Part shown: positions 30,709-39,848 of the stretch, piece after piece
How the letters are laid out: every line of letters starts with the position of its first letter
How positions within the stretch are numbered: the first letter of the stretch is position 1
Assembly (NCBI GenBank): GCA_030849965.1
Contig: JAVDKL010000004.1
Location: 1-64,000, forward strand
Source of the DNA: Schauerella fraxinea
Lineage (GTDB): Bacteria; Pseudomonadota; Gammaproteobacteria; Burkholderiales; Burkholderiaceae_B
Reading direction: 5' to 3'
DNA: 64,000 nt
Notes under the pieces: generated by a model
Seen by the model: the letters and a program-made list of their open reading frames with translations, nothing else
The model's database searches: none
Told to the model about the DNA's origin: nothing
Position numbers and translations under genes: made by a program

Positions 30709-30779
30709 GCCGTGCTTGAAGCGAGGTCAGGCGTGGCGCATGGCGTCGCGCCTTTACCACACCGTTGGCGCGCCTGTGG

Positions 30780-30808
30780 GTGACAGTCGAATTCTTTTCT
30801 GCTAGAGT
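30780..30808 (+). promoter_or_regulatory. Sigma-70-type promoter of the aroG leader
   Basis: GTGACA (30780-30785, one mismatch to TTGACA), a 17-bp spacer and TAGAGT (30803-30808, two mismatches) form a plausible promoter. Transcription would start near 30815, at or just before the leader peptide ATG, so the leader might be translated from a leaderless transcript. This is inference. Confidence 0.45.
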
Positions 30809-30815
30809 CCTTCAC

Positions 30816-30899
30816 ATGAATTTCGCATCCCGCCCGTTTTATTTTTATTTTTATGGGTTTCCTATGCCGCTGGCGGAGGAAGGGATTCGCGCACACTGA
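30816..30899 (+). CDS. Phe/Tyr-rich leader peptide of aroG
   Basis: A 27-codon open frame from ATG to TGA. Residues 7-16 read PFYFYFYGFP, with Phe and Tyr codons alternating; in all it has five Phe and three Tyr, far above chance. It sits between a possible promoter and a Rho-independent hairpin, 85 bp before the DAHP synthase gene. This is the arrangement of leader peptides in ribosome-mediated attenuation (compare pheL and the pheST leader of enterobacteria). When charged tRNA-Phe or tRNA-Tyr is scarce, the ribosome should stall in this run and free the antiterminator. There is no strong Shine-Dalgarno sequence. Too short to be found by usual gene callers. Confidence 0.8.
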   Translation: MNFASRPFYFYFYGFPMPLAEEGIRAH

Positions 30900-30919
30900 A
30901 GTTCTTGCCGAATATCTTG

Positions 30920-30949
30920 AAAAAGCCGCCAGCCCTGGCGGCTTTTTTT
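30920..30949 (+). terminator. Attenuator terminator before aroG
   Basis: AAAGCCGCCAG, loop, CTGGCGGCTTTTTTT. The 5' arm (30926-30933, CCGCCAGC) can pair instead with GCTGGCGG at 30869-30876 inside the end of the leader frame. That is an 8-bp perfect alternative stem, giving the antiterminator expected in a translation-controlled attenuator. Confidence 0.8.
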
Positions 30950-30983
30950 ATGCCGCGAGCCTGGCCAACCCGGAGTGAAAGCT

Positions 30984-32054
30984 GTGTCCCACAATACCGA
31001 CGACCTTCGCATCCGCGAAATCAAAGAGCTCAATCCCCCCTCGCAAGTGATGCGCGAGTTTGCATGTACTCCCGAGGCGTCGAACACCGTGTTCACCACG
31101 CGTCAGGCGCTGCACCGCATTTTGCACGGCATGGAAGACCGCGTTGCCGTGGTGATCGGGCCCTGCTCGATTCACGATACGCGCGCAGCACTCGAGTACG
31201 CCGATCGCTTGAAGCCGGTGCGCGATCGTCTGCGCGGCGAGCTCGAAATCGTCATGCGGGTGTACTTCGAAAAGCCGCGCACCACGGTGGGTTGGAAAGG
31301 GCTGATCAACGATCCGGAGTTGGACGGCAGTTTCGATATCAACCGCGGCATCCGCATCGCCCGCGAATTGCTCCTGCAGATCAATAGCCGTGGCGTACCT
31401 GCCGGCTGCGAATTCCTCGACATGATCACGCCGCAGTACATCGCGGACCTGGTCTCGTGGGGCGCGATCGGTGCCCGCACGACCGAGAGCCAGGTGCACC
31501 GCGAGCTGGCATCGGGGTTGTCATGCCCGGTGGGATTCAAGAACGGTACCGACGGCAACGTCAAAATTGCCGTTGACGCCATCAAGGCCGCGTCGCAATC
31601 GCACCATTTCCTGTCGGTCACCAAAGGCGGCCACTCGGCCATCGTGTCGACGGCGGGTAACGAGGATTGCCACGTGATTTTGCGCGGCGGCAAAGCGCCC
31701 AACTACGACGCAGCGAGCGTTGAAGCCGCGTGCCTGGACATGGCGAAAAACGGCTTGGCGCCTCGCGTAATGGTCGACGCCAGCCACGCCAACAGCAGCA
31801 AGAAGCCTGAAAACCAGCCGCTGGTGATCGACGATGTGTCGCGTCAGATCGAGCGTGGCGATACGCGCCTGGTCGGCGTCATGATCGAGAGCCATCTGTT
31901 GGGCGGACGTCAGGATCTGATCGAAGGCCAACCCTTGACGTACGGCCAAAGCATTACCGACGGCTGCATCGATTGGGAATCTTCGGTGGCCACGCTCGAA
32001 CGCTTGGCGAACGCCGTGCGCGAACGCCGTCGCAATACCATCACGGCCAAGTAA
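30984..32054 (+). CDS. aroG: 3-deoxy-7-phosphoheptulonate (DAHP) synthase, class I
   Basis: 356 aa. It condenses phosphoenolpyruvate and erythrose 4-phosphate, the first step of aromatic amino acid synthesis. Family motifs: IGPCSIHD, KPRTTVGWKGLINDP, GARTTESQVHRELASGL, KNGTDGNVKIAVDAI, GGHSAIVST and DASHANSSKKPENQ. The GTG at 30984 is eight bases after GGAG; a second GTG at 30975 is too close to that site. The leader peptide and terminator upstream point to attenuation by Phe and/or Tyr supply, which suggests a Phe- or Tyr-regulated isoenzyme. Confidence 0.95.
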   Translation: MSHNTDDLRIREIKELNPPSQVMREFACTPEASNTVFTTRQALHRILHGMEDRVAVVIGPCSIHDTRAALEYADRLKPVRDRLRGELEIVMRVYFEKPRTTVGWKGLINDPELDGSFDINRGIRIARELLLQINSRGVPAGCEFLDMITPQYIADLVSWGAIGARTTESQVHRELASGLSCPVGFKNGTDGNVKIAVDAIKAASQSHHFLSVTKGGHSAIVSTAGNEDCHVILRGGKAPNYDAASVEAACLDMAKNGLAPRVMVDASHANSSKKPENQPLVIDDVSRQIERGDTRLVGVMIESHLLGGRQDLIEGQPLTYGQSITDGCIDWESSVATLERLANAVRERRRNTITAK

Positions 32055-32163
32055 GACCCCGCGGCGCGCCAGCGATGGTGCGCCGCACGATAACGGCTGC
32101 GGCGGCACCGCCGCGATAGGGCGTAAAATCGAAGGCTTCCACACCCTCGGTTTGATCACGTCC

Positions 32164-33573
32164 ATGAATGCTCCCGATCTCGGCCAAGCGTTGCGCCGTC
32201 CCCTTCCCGAAGCTTGCCTGGAGGCGCTGCGCGCGCTGTTCGGCGATCGGCTGTCCGTCGCGGCGGCCGTACGCGAACACCATGGCACCGATGAGTCGCC
32301 CTATCCGGCCATGCCGCCGGACGCCGTCGTCTATGCCCACACCACCGAAGAAGTCGTAGCCGTCGCCAAGCTTTGCAACGCGCATGGCGTGCCGCTGATT
32401 CCCTATGGCACGGGCTCGTCGCTTGAAGGCCATACGCTGGCGATCCAGGGCGGCATCACGCTCGATGTGTCGCAGATGAATCAGATCGTGGCCGTTCATG
32501 GCGAGGATCTGACGGCAACCGTGCAGGCTGGTGTGACCCGCAAGCAGCTCAACGAAGAACTACGCGATACCGGTTTGTTCTTTCCGATCGATCCCGGCGC
32601 CGATGCGAGCCTGGGCGGCATGGCGGCCACGCGCGCATCGGGCACCAATGCCGTGCGCTACGGCACCATGCGCGAAAACGTCGTATCGCTCACGGTGGTC
32701 ACCGCCGACGGCCGCGTGATCCGCACCGCTAGCCGGGCGCGCAAGTCATCCACCGGCTACGACCTCACGCGTATCTTCGTGGGAAGCGAAGGCACGCTCG
32801 GCATCATCACCGAGGTCACTGTGCGGTTGTATCCGCAGCCGGAAGCCGTGTCGGCCGCGATCTGCAATTTCGAATCGCTGGACGCCGCCGTGCAAAGCGT
32901 GATCGAGATCATCCAGATGGGCGTGCCCGTTGCCCGCGTCGAGTTCATGGACGAGGCCGGCGTGCGCGCCGTCAACCGCTACAGCCACCTTAGCTTGCGC
33001 GAAAGCCCGATCTTGCTGTTCGAGTTTCACGGCAGCCCTGCCGGCGTCGAGGAGCAAGCGCGCGTAGTGCAGGACATCACACGTGATAACGGCGGTATGG
33101 ATTTCGAATGGGCCGCCCAGCCGGAAGATCGCAGCCGGCTTTGGACCGCACGCCACAACGCGTATTTTGCCGGCCTGCAATTGCGGCCCGGCTGCCGTTC
33201 CAGCACCACCGATGTATGCGTGCCCATTTCGCGTCTGGCCGACTGCGTGCGCGAAACGGTCGAGGATCTGTCCAAGGCCAATTTTCCGTACACCATCGTC
33301 GGACACGTCGGCGACGGCAACTTCCACGTCTTGATGCTGCTCGATCCGAATAGCCCCACCGACTGGGAAGAGTCCGAGGTCGTCAACCATCGCCTGGCGC
33401 GTCGCGCGATTGCCTATGACGGCACGTGCTCCGGCGAGCATGGGGTGGGACTGCACAAGATGCAATTTCTCGAAGAGGAGCATGGCGAGGATGCGCTGGC
33501 CTTGATGCGCAGCCTGAAGCACGCCTTCGACCCCAACAACATCCTCAACCCGGGCAAGATCTTCCCCTGGTGA
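32164..33573 (+). CDS. FAD-linked D-lactate/2-hydroxy acid dehydrogenase
   Basis: 469 aa. An FAD_binding_4 (VAO-type) domain with IPYGTGSSLEGHTLAIQGGITLD and the C-terminal FAD-oxidase domain ending SGEHGVGLHKMQFLEEEHG and FDPNNILNPGKIFPW. It should oxidise D-lactate or a related 2-hydroxy acid to the keto acid and pass electrons to cytochrome or quinone. It stands first in a row with glcD, glcE and glcF. The ATG at 32164 is preferred over a TTG at 32152. The exact substrate is not readable. Confidence 0.88.
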   Translation: MNAPDLGQALRRPLPEACLEALRALFGDRLSVAAAVREHHGTDESPYPAMPPDAVVYAHTTEEVVAVAKLCNAHGVPLIPYGTGSSLEGHTLAIQGGITLDVSQMNQIVAVHGEDLTATVQAGVTRKQLNEELRDTGLFFPIDPGADASLGGMAATRASGTNAVRYGTMRENVVSLTVVTADGRVIRTASRARKSSTGYDLTRIFVGSEGTLGIITEVTVRLYPQPEAVSAAICNFESLDAAVQSVIEIIQMGVPVARVEFMDEAGVRAVNRYSHLSLRESPILLFEFHGSPAGVEEQARVVQDITRDNGGMDFEWAAQPEDRSRLWTARHNAYFAGLQLRPGCRSSTTDVCVPISRLADCVRETVEDLSKANFPYTIVGHVGDGNFHVLMLLDPNSPTDWEESEVVNHRLARRAIAYDGTCSGEHGVGLHKMQFLEEEHGEDALALMRSLKHAFDPNNILNPGKIFPW

Positions 33574-33675
33574 TCGCAATTTGGTAAGCAGGCATTGCGA
33601 GGGGCGCGTTTGCGCCCCTTGCTACGGGTAAATCCCGGCCTGTGCGACGCCCGGTGTAACGGTATCGTAGGCGTC

Positions 33676-35178
33676 ATGAATGACGCCGTGCCTTTTGCGC
33701 TCTCCACCGTTCCTGAGGTTCCGGTCGAGGCGCACGTATTGATTGCTGCACTGCAACGCGCAGTGCCCAAGCATTGTGTGCTTCATCGTGCGGAGGATAC
33801 CCGTCCTTACGAATGCGATGGCTTGTCGCTCTTTCGAACGCTGCCCAAGGTGGTCGTGCTTCCCGAGACCGAGGCGCAAGTGCAGGCAGTGATGAAAGCA
33901 TGTCACGCCTTGAAAGTGCCGGTGGTCCCCCGCGGCGCCGGCACCGGGCTTTCCGGCGGCGCGACGCCCCACGCGGCAGGCGTGTTGCTGGGGCTCTCAA
34001 AACTCAATCGCATCAAACGCATCGACCCGCAGGCCGCGATTGCGGTACTCGAGCCGGGCGTGCGCAACCTCGCGATTTCCGAAGCTGCGGCGCCATACGG
34101 TTTGGCGTATGCGCCAGACCCGTCCAGTCAGATCGCCTGTTCCATCGGCGGTAACGTGGCCGAAAATTCGGGCGGCGTGCATTGCTTGAAGTACGGGCTG
34201 ACGGTGCATAACGTGCTGCGCGTACGCGCGGTGATGTGCGATGGCGAGATCGTTGAATTGGGCAGCGACGCGCCGCAAACCGATGGCCTGGATTTGCTGG
34301 CGGCATTCATCGGCTCTGAAGGAATGCTGGGTATCGTCACCGAAGTCACCGTCAAGCTCATTCCCAAACCGGCCTGCGCACAGGTCGTGATGGCAAGCTT
34401 TGCGAGTGTGGAAACGGCCGGCAACGCGGTCACGGCCGTCATTGCGCAAGGCATTATTCCCGCCGGGCTCGAGATGATGGATCGGCGCGCAGTGCACATG
34501 GTCGAACCCTTCGTGAAAGCCGGCTACGACATGGATGCCGCCGCAATATTGCTATGCGAATCCGACGGCACCGAACATGAAGTGGCGCATGAGATTGCCC
34601 GCATGGAAGCGATCTTCAGCGCCGCCGGCGCCACGCGGTTGCAGGTGTCGGCATCCGAAGAAGAGCGTCTGCGATTCTGGGCGGGACGCAAGAATGCGTT
34701 TCCCGCGGCCGGCCGGGTATCGCCGGATTATTACTGTATGGACGGCACGATTCCGCGGCGTCATCTGGCGCGCGTGCTGTCGGCGATCGAACAGATGGAG
34801 GACGACTACAGCTTGCGCTGCGCCAACGTGTTTCATGCGGGCGACGGCAATCTGCATCCGTTGATCATGTTTGACGCCAACGTGCCTGACCAGGTCGAAC
34901 GTGCCGAGAAGTTCGGTGCCGAGATTCTGGAATTATGCGTTCAGGTTGGAGGAACCGTGACGGGAGAGCACGGGGTGGGACTGGAGAAAATAAATCAAAT
35001 GTGCGTTCAGTTTTCGCAAGAAGAACTTGCTGTGTTCAGTGCCGTGAAGCGATCGTTCGATCCTTCGGGTTTGCTCAATCCCGACAAAGTCATTCCGACG
35101 CTCGCGCGCTGCGCGGAGTACGGCAAGATGCATGTCCATAACGGAGAAATGCACTTCCCCGATCTGTCGCGGTTTTAG
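33676..35178 (+). CDS. glcD: Glycolate oxidase subunit GlcD
   Basis: 500 aa. FAD-binding subunit of the membrane-associated glycolate oxidase that turns glycolate into glyoxylate. VVPRGAGTGLSGGATPHAAG and SIGGNVAENSGGVHCLKYGLT are the flavin-binding motifs, and GDGNLHPL and TGEHGVGLEKINQMC close the C-terminal domain. The ATG at 33676 fits the family start. It is followed by glcE (8 bp gap) and glcF. Confidence 0.94.
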   Translation: MNDAVPFALSTVPEVPVEAHVLIAALQRAVPKHCVLHRAEDTRPYECDGLSLFRTLPKVVVLPETEAQVQAVMKACHALKVPVVPRGAGTGLSGGATPHAAGVLLGLSKLNRIKRIDPQAAIAVLEPGVRNLAISEAAAPYGLAYAPDPSSQIACSIGGNVAENSGGVHCLKYGLTVHNVLRVRAVMCDGEIVELGSDAPQTDGLDLLAAFIGSEGMLGIVTEVTVKLIPKPACAQVVMASFASVETAGNAVTAVIAQGIIPAGLEMMDRRAVHMVEPFVKAGYDMDAAAILLCESDGTEHEVAHEIARMEAIFSAAGATRLQVSASEEERLRFWAGRKNAFPAAGRVSPDYYCMDGTIPRRHLARVLSAIEQMEDDYSLRCANVFHAGDGNLHPLIMFDANVPDQVERAEKFGAEILELCVQVGGTVTGEHGVGLEKINQMCVQFSQEELAVFSAVKRSFDPSGLLNPDKVIPTLARCAEYGKMHVHNGEMHFPDLSRF

Positions 35179-35186
35179 GCGGCACG

Positions 35187-36413
35187 ATGGATTTCGTTCT
35201 GAGTGAACTATGCGATCAGGTGATGACCGCACGCGCGGGCCATAAGCCATTGTGGGTGTCGGGCGGCGGCACCAAAAATTTCTTCGGCAACTATCGCGCG
35301 CCGCGGCCTGAGGACGGGCACTGCGTGCTCGAAATGGGCACCTATGCCGGTATCGTCGATTACCACCCGTCGGAGTTGGTGATCACGGTGCGCGCGGGCA
35401 CATTGGTGTCCACGCTCGAAGCGGCGCTGGCCGCCGAAAATCAGATGTTGGCATTCGAGCCGCCGATCTTCGGCGCAGGCTCCACGGTAGGCGGCTGCGT
35501 GGCGGCGGGGCTGGCCGGACCACGCCGCATCGCGGCTGGCGGCGTACGCGATTTCGTGTTGGGCACGCGGCTGCTGGATGCACAGGGCCGGCTGTTGTCC
35601 TTCGGTGGCGAGGTCATGAAAAACGTAGCCGGCTACGACGTCTCGCGCGTGCTCGCCGGATCGATGGGCATTCTCGGCGCGATCGCCGAAGTGTCGTTGA
35701 AAGTGGTGCCGCGTCCGATTGAAGAATGCACGCTGTGGTTCGACTTGACGCGCGAGCAAGCGATGGCAACGTTTTCGACATGGCGGCAACGGCCGCTACC
35801 GATCTCAGCCTCGGCGTGGATCGCAGACAGGGCGCGCTTGCCGGCATCGACAGGCACCAGCGACTCGACCCTCGCTGCAGGCACCACCGGCCCGACGAGC
35901 GCTGCCGGCGCGACTGATTCCGCGATCTCTGCGGGCTTGGTGGGTTCGACCTCCTGGCGCGGCAACACCGCCGTTCGGCTATCCGGATCGCCTCCGGCGC
36001 TGGCATCCGCGATCGCTGAGATGGGGGGCGAACGTGAGCAAGGCGAACATGCCGCGGCCGTCTGGACGCAGTTGCGGCACCAGCAGATGCCAGTGTTCAC
36101 GGCCGGTCAGTCGATATGGCGCGTCATCGTGCCACCGACCTCGCCGGTGTGCCTGGACGAAGCGGCGCTGATCGAGTGGGGCGGGGCGCAACGTTGGTTG
36201 ATGGGTGCGCGCAACGCCGCGGCGTTGCGTGAAGCGGTGCGTGCGGCGGGAGGCAGTGCCACGCTGTATCGCGTGGGCGACGGCGCCACCGACATCGCGG
36301 GCGGCGCATTTCATCCCCCGGAACCAGGCGTCATGGCGATCACCCGCCGGCTCAAGCAAGAGTTCGACCCCTGGGGGCTCTTCAATGCGGGTCGTCTTTA
36401 TCCGGATCTCTGA
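35187..36413 (+). CDS. glcE: Glycolate oxidase subunit GlcE with low-complexity insert
   Basis: 408 aa, longer than the roughly 350 aa of E. coli GlcE. The N-terminal FAD-binding part has GGGTKNFFGNY, PPIFGAGSTVGGCVAAGLAGPRR and GGEVMKNVAGYDVSRVLAGSMG; the end FDPWGLFNAGRLYPD is typical. Residues about 221-258 are a Ser/Thr/Ala/Gly-rich run (for example GTSDSTLAAGTTGPTSAAG) made of imperfect 8-9 residue units. This accounts for the extra length and probably forms a loop. It sits between glcD and glcF with spacings under 10 bp. Confidence 0.92.
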   Translation: MDFVLSELCDQVMTARAGHKPLWVSGGGTKNFFGNYRAPRPEDGHCVLEMGTYAGIVDYHPSELVITVRAGTLVSTLEAALAAENQMLAFEPPIFGAGSTVGGCVAAGLAGPRRIAAGGVRDFVLGTRLLDAQGRLLSFGGEVMKNVAGYDVSRVLAGSMGILGAIAEVSLKVVPRPIEECTLWFDLTREQAMATFSTWRQRPLPISASAWIADRARLPASTGTSDSTLAAGTTGPTSAAGATDSAISAGLVGSTSWRGNTAVRLSGSPPALASAIAEMGGEREQGEHAAAVWTQLRHQQMPVFTAGQSIWRVIVPPTSPVCLDEAALIEWGGAQRWLMGARNAAALREAVRAAGGSATLYRVGDGATDIAGGAFHPPEPGVMAITRRLKQEFDPWGLFNAGRLYPDL

Positions 36414-36419
36414 TCGCCT

Positions 36420-37649
36420 ATGCAAACCAATCTAGCTTCCTGGGTTCGTGATACGCCAAAAGGTGCCGAGGCCGACGCCATTTTGCGGCGATGCGTGCAT
36501 TGCGGATTTTGCACCGCCACCTGTCCCACGTATCAAGTGCTGGGCGACGAGCTCGATAGCCCGCGCGGGCGGATTTATCTCATCAAACAGATGCTGGAAG
36601 GCGAGACGCCAACGCGGGCCACGCAACAGCACCTGGATCGTTGCCTGACGTGTCGCAATTGCGAAACCACGTGCCCATCGGGTGTGGAGTACGGGCACCT
36701 CATCGACCTGGGGCGGGAATGGGTCGATCAAAAAGTGGAGCGCCCACTGTGGGACCGGGTGCGACGCGCAACGTTGCGCCATGCGCTCAACGCGCCTTGG
36801 TTCGCGCCGCTCATGCGCGTGGGTAAACGCATGCGGCCGCTCTTGCCGGCAGCACTGAAACGTAAAGTGCCTGCGCATCGCGCCGCCGGCGCGTTGCCCG
36901 AGGTGGGCAGGCATGCGCGGCAGGTGTATTTATTGTCGGGCTGCGTTCAGCCCGCGATGATGCCCACCATCGATGCGGCAACCATCCGCGTGCTCGACGC
37001 GATCGGCATCGGCGCGTCGTACGGTGTTCAAAAAGGCTGTTGCGGCGCCATCAATTTCCATCTCGACGACGGCCCGGCGGCGTTGGTGCAGATGCGCGCC
37101 AATATCGATGCGTGGCTTCCTGCGCTTGAAAGCGGAAAGGTGGAGGCAATCGTCATGAATGCCTCGGGTTGCGGTGCCATGGTCAAGGACTATGCGCATC
37201 ATCTGCGGCACGATCCCGTTTACGCCGAGCTGGCGCAACGGCTGGTAGGGTACGTGAAAGATGTGGCCGAATTGGTTGCGCCGCATGCCGACGATCTACG
37301 GGCCTTGATGCAAACGGGCGGCTCGTTAGCGTTTCATCCCCCGTGCACCCTGCAACACTGGCAGGGGCTGGGCGGGGTGACCGAGCGAATGCTGATCACG
37401 CTCGGATTTCAGTCGCTGCCGTTTTCAGACAAGCATTTGTGCTGCGGCTCGGCGGGCGCCTATTCGGTTCTGCAGCCGGAGATGAGTCTCACCTTGCGCG
37501 ATCGCAAACTGGCAGCGATTGCGCCAACTCAAGCCGATGTGATCGTGTCGGCCAATATCGGGTGCATCGGTCATTTGCAAAGCGGCACCGAGGTGCCGGT
37601 TCGGCATTGGATCGAATGGGTCGACACGCGCCTCGTTGCGCGACCTTGA
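36420..37649 (+). CDS. glcF: Glycolate oxidase iron-sulfur subunit GlcF
   Basis: 409 aa. Two ferredoxin-type clusters are bound by CVHCGFCTATCP and CLTCRNCETTCP near the N-terminus. Two CCG domains follow (GCVQPAMMPTID, GCCGAINFH, and CCGSAGAYSVLQP). It transfers electrons from the GlcD/GlcE flavins to the quinone pool at the inner membrane. Last gene of the glycolate operon, 6 bp after glcE. Confidence 0.95.
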   Translation: MQTNLASWVRDTPKGAEADAILRRCVHCGFCTATCPTYQVLGDELDSPRGRIYLIKQMLEGETPTRATQQHLDRCLTCRNCETTCPSGVEYGHLIDLGREWVDQKVERPLWDRVRRATLRHALNAPWFAPLMRVGKRMRPLLPAALKRKVPAHRAAGALPEVGRHARQVYLLSGCVQPAMMPTIDAATIRVLDAIGIGASYGVQKGCCGAINFHLDDGPAALVQMRANIDAWLPALESGKVEAIVMNASGCGAMVKDYAHHLRHDPVYAELAQRLVGYVKDVAELVAPHADDLRALMQTGGSLAFHPPCTLQHWQGLGGVTERMLITLGFQSLPFSDKHLCCGSAGAYSVLQPEMSLTLRDRKLAAIAPTQADVIVSANIGCIGHLQSGTEVPVRHWIEWVDTRLVARP

Positions 37650-37752
37650 TCAGTCGCTGACGAGGCGCTTCACCACAGGTGACGCGGCGTCGAGGGCGCG
37701 TCGCAACGTCCTACGATGACGTTGCAACGACTTCTGACGACGCGAGCCGACG

Positions 37753-38631
37753 TCACGCCGCGACTTGTGGCGCCATCCATGCGATCAATGCGGCGGTCAG
37801 GTCGCGCAGATCGCTTTTCAGTTTGCCGTAGTTCTCGCTCGGTCGCAGCGAGATTTCATCCATGTACAGATTGCGGTTGATCTCGATCTGCAAGCTGTTG
37901 CGGCCGTCTTCCGGATCGCCGAAAGCGCGCACCAGTTCAACGCCTTTATAAGGATCGTTGACGGTGACGTTGTAGCCTCGGCCTCGCAGCCATTGCGCCA
38001 CGAACTCGCGAAACGACGGATCGCCGGTCGTGCCGTCGCGGTCGCCGAGCACGAAGTCGGGATGCACCAGGCCAGGTTGATCGGTCGCATAGGCACCGGC
38101 CACGCTGGGCATCGAATGGCAGTTGATGTGCCAGACCTTGCCGAAGCGCGCGTGCGCCGCGTCGATCACACGACCGAGTTCGGTGTGGTACGGCATCCAG
38201 CACGCATCGATGCGGTGCTGAACTTCGTCGATCGACAACTTGCGATCATAAAGCGGCGTGCCGTCGTCGAGCATGCGCCAGATCAAGCCTTTGCCCAGCT
38301 TCACTTTGGGTGACTCGGCGATCTCGCCGGGCCAGGGTGCATCGAGCAGCAGGCTATCGATTTCGTTGGCACCGCGGTTGGCATCGATGTAGGCGCGCGG
38401 GAAATGGGCGGCAATCAACGGCACGCCCATGGCGATGGCGTCGGACCAGAGGTCGGCAACCCAGGTGTCTTCGGCGGTACGCAGCGCACCGAAGTTCACG
38501 GCGGGTGCGAAATCGGGCGGGTAGGCCGTGCCGCTGTGCGGCGAATCGAGCACCAGCGGCGCGGCGGCCGGGGTATTGGGGTAATCGTCGGGCAAATCCA
38601 GACGATAAGAAAGCGGTTGGGTGATCAGCAT
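37753..38631 (-). CDS. hutG: N-formylglutamate amidohydrolase
   Basis: 292 aa. It hydrolyses N-formyl-L-glutamate to glutamate and formate, the last step of one histidine degradation route. LVLDSPHSGTAYPPDF, WHINCHSMPSVAG and LQIEINRNLYMDE are conserved family segments, including likely metal ligands. The ATG at 38631 is used; a TTG three codons upstream is possible. No other hut genes lie nearby, so a different formyl-amino acid substrate is possible. It is 64 bp after the Bug receptor gene on the same strand. Confidence 0.85.
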   Translation of the reverse strand: MLITQPLSYRLDLPDDYPNTPAAAPLVLDSPHSGTAYPPDFAPAVNFGALRTAEDTWVADLWSDAIAMGVPLIAAHFPRAYIDANRGANEIDSLLLDAPWPGEIAESPKVKLGKGLIWRMLDDGTPLYDRKLSIDEVQHRIDACWMPYHTELGRVIDAAHARFGKVWHINCHSMPSVAGAYATDQPGLVHPDFVLGDRDGTTGDPSFREFVAQWLRGRGYNVTVNDPYKGVELVRAFGDPEDGRNSLQIEINRNLYMDEISLRPSENYGKLKSDLRDLTAALIAWMAPQVAA

Positions 38632-38695
38632 AGGTTTCAAGACTTCCGATTGTGTGTGGTGCGCGCGGCGTCACATGACGCCGCGCGCCGGAACA

Positions 38696-39679
38696 TCAAT
38701 CGAGCTTGATGTTCGCTTCTTTGGCGATGCGCTTGTTCTTGGCGATTTCGGTGGCGATCTGCTTGGCGAATTGCTCAGGCGTATCGTTCACGGTTTCCGC
38801 GCCCAAGGCCGCCAGACGCGACTTCGTGTCTTCGTCGTTTTCGACTTGATTCACGGCGGCAGCCAGCTTGTCCAGCACGGGCTTGGGCAGGTTGGCGGGA
38901 GCGATCAGACCAAACCAGGCGGCGTCGTTCACGGGCGTCAGGCCCGCTTCGGCAAACGTCGGCACGTCGGGCAAAGCCGCCACGCGCTTGGGCGAGGCGA
39001 CGGCCAACGCCACCAACTTGCCACCGAGCACGTGCGGCAGGGTGGAGGGCAGGTTGTCATACATGACGTCCACTTGACCGGCCAAGGCGTCGTTCAGCGC
39101 CGGACCCACGCCACGGTAAGGCACATGCAGGATGTCGGTGCCGGACGCGATCTTGAACAGTTCGCCCATCATGTGCGACACCGAGCCGTTACCGGCCGAG
39201 GCGTACGTCAGCTTGCCCGGCTCGGACTTGGCCAACCTGATGAATTCGGCCATGTTCTTGGCCGGCACCTTGGGGTTGATCGTCATGATGTTCGGCACGA
39301 GTGCCAAATTCGAGATCGGCGTGAAATCGCGCTCGGCGTCGAACGGCAGGTTCGGGTAGATCGCCGGGTTGATACCGTGCGTGCTGGCCGTGGCGATGCC
39401 CAGCGTGTAGCCGTCGGGTGCAGCTTGCGCAATGGCGCCGCTACCGATCGAGCCGCCCGCGCCGCCGCGGTTTTCAACCACGATGGTTTGGCCCAGCGCC
39501 TTGCCGATCTTGTCGGCATACAGGCGGCCGACGATGTCGGTGGTGCCGCCGGCCGGGAACGGTACGATCAGACGAATCGGCTTGTTCGGATAATCCTGCG
39601 CATGTGCGGCGGGTGCCACCACGGCGGACACCGCGCTGGCGACGACACACAGACCCATGACAAATTGACGGCGTTGCAT
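38696..39679 (-). CDS. Bug-family tripartite tricarboxylate receptor
   Basis: 327 aa. The signal peptide MQRRQFVMGLCVVASAVSA ends at AHA-QDYP. The mature part has YPNKPIRLIVPFPAGGTTDIVGR, VVENRGGAGGSIGSGAIAQAAPDGYTL and LPHVLGGKLVALAVASPKR, all typical of Bug solute-binding proteins, a family greatly expanded in Bordetella and relatives. It captures a small carboxylate in the periplasm; the ligand is unknown and no TctA/TctB membrane genes are adjacent. AAGGGGAAGTTA precedes the ATG. Divergent from a LysR regulator. Confidence 0.93.
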   Translation of the reverse strand: MQRRQFVMGLCVVASAVSAVVAPAAHAQDYPNKPIRLIVPFPAGGTTDIVGRLYADKIGKALGQTIVVENRGGAGGSIGSGAIAQAAPDGYTLGIATASTHGINPAIYPNLPFDAERDFTPISNLALVPNIMTINPKVPAKNMAEFIRLAKSEPGKLTYASAGNGSVSHMMGELFKIASGTDILHVPYRGVGPALNDALAGQVDVMYDNLPSTLPHVLGGKLVALAVASPKRVAALPDVPTFAEAGLTPVNDAAWFGLIAPANLPKPVLDKLAAAVNQVENDEDTKSRLAALGAETVNDTPEQFAKQIATEIAKNKRIAKEANIKLD

Positions 39680-39848
39680 TAACTTCCCCTTGCTTAGAAA
39701 AATAGTCGAGCTTTGAGTGGCTGCCGAATTGACGGCCTTTCCCGACGCATTCTTACGAATGGCTTTCATTTGTGCAAACGAAAGATTCTCCTTAAGCTAT
39801 GACTTTATTTCATGGCTCGCCGTTTTTCAGGGCGACAAGGCATTACCT

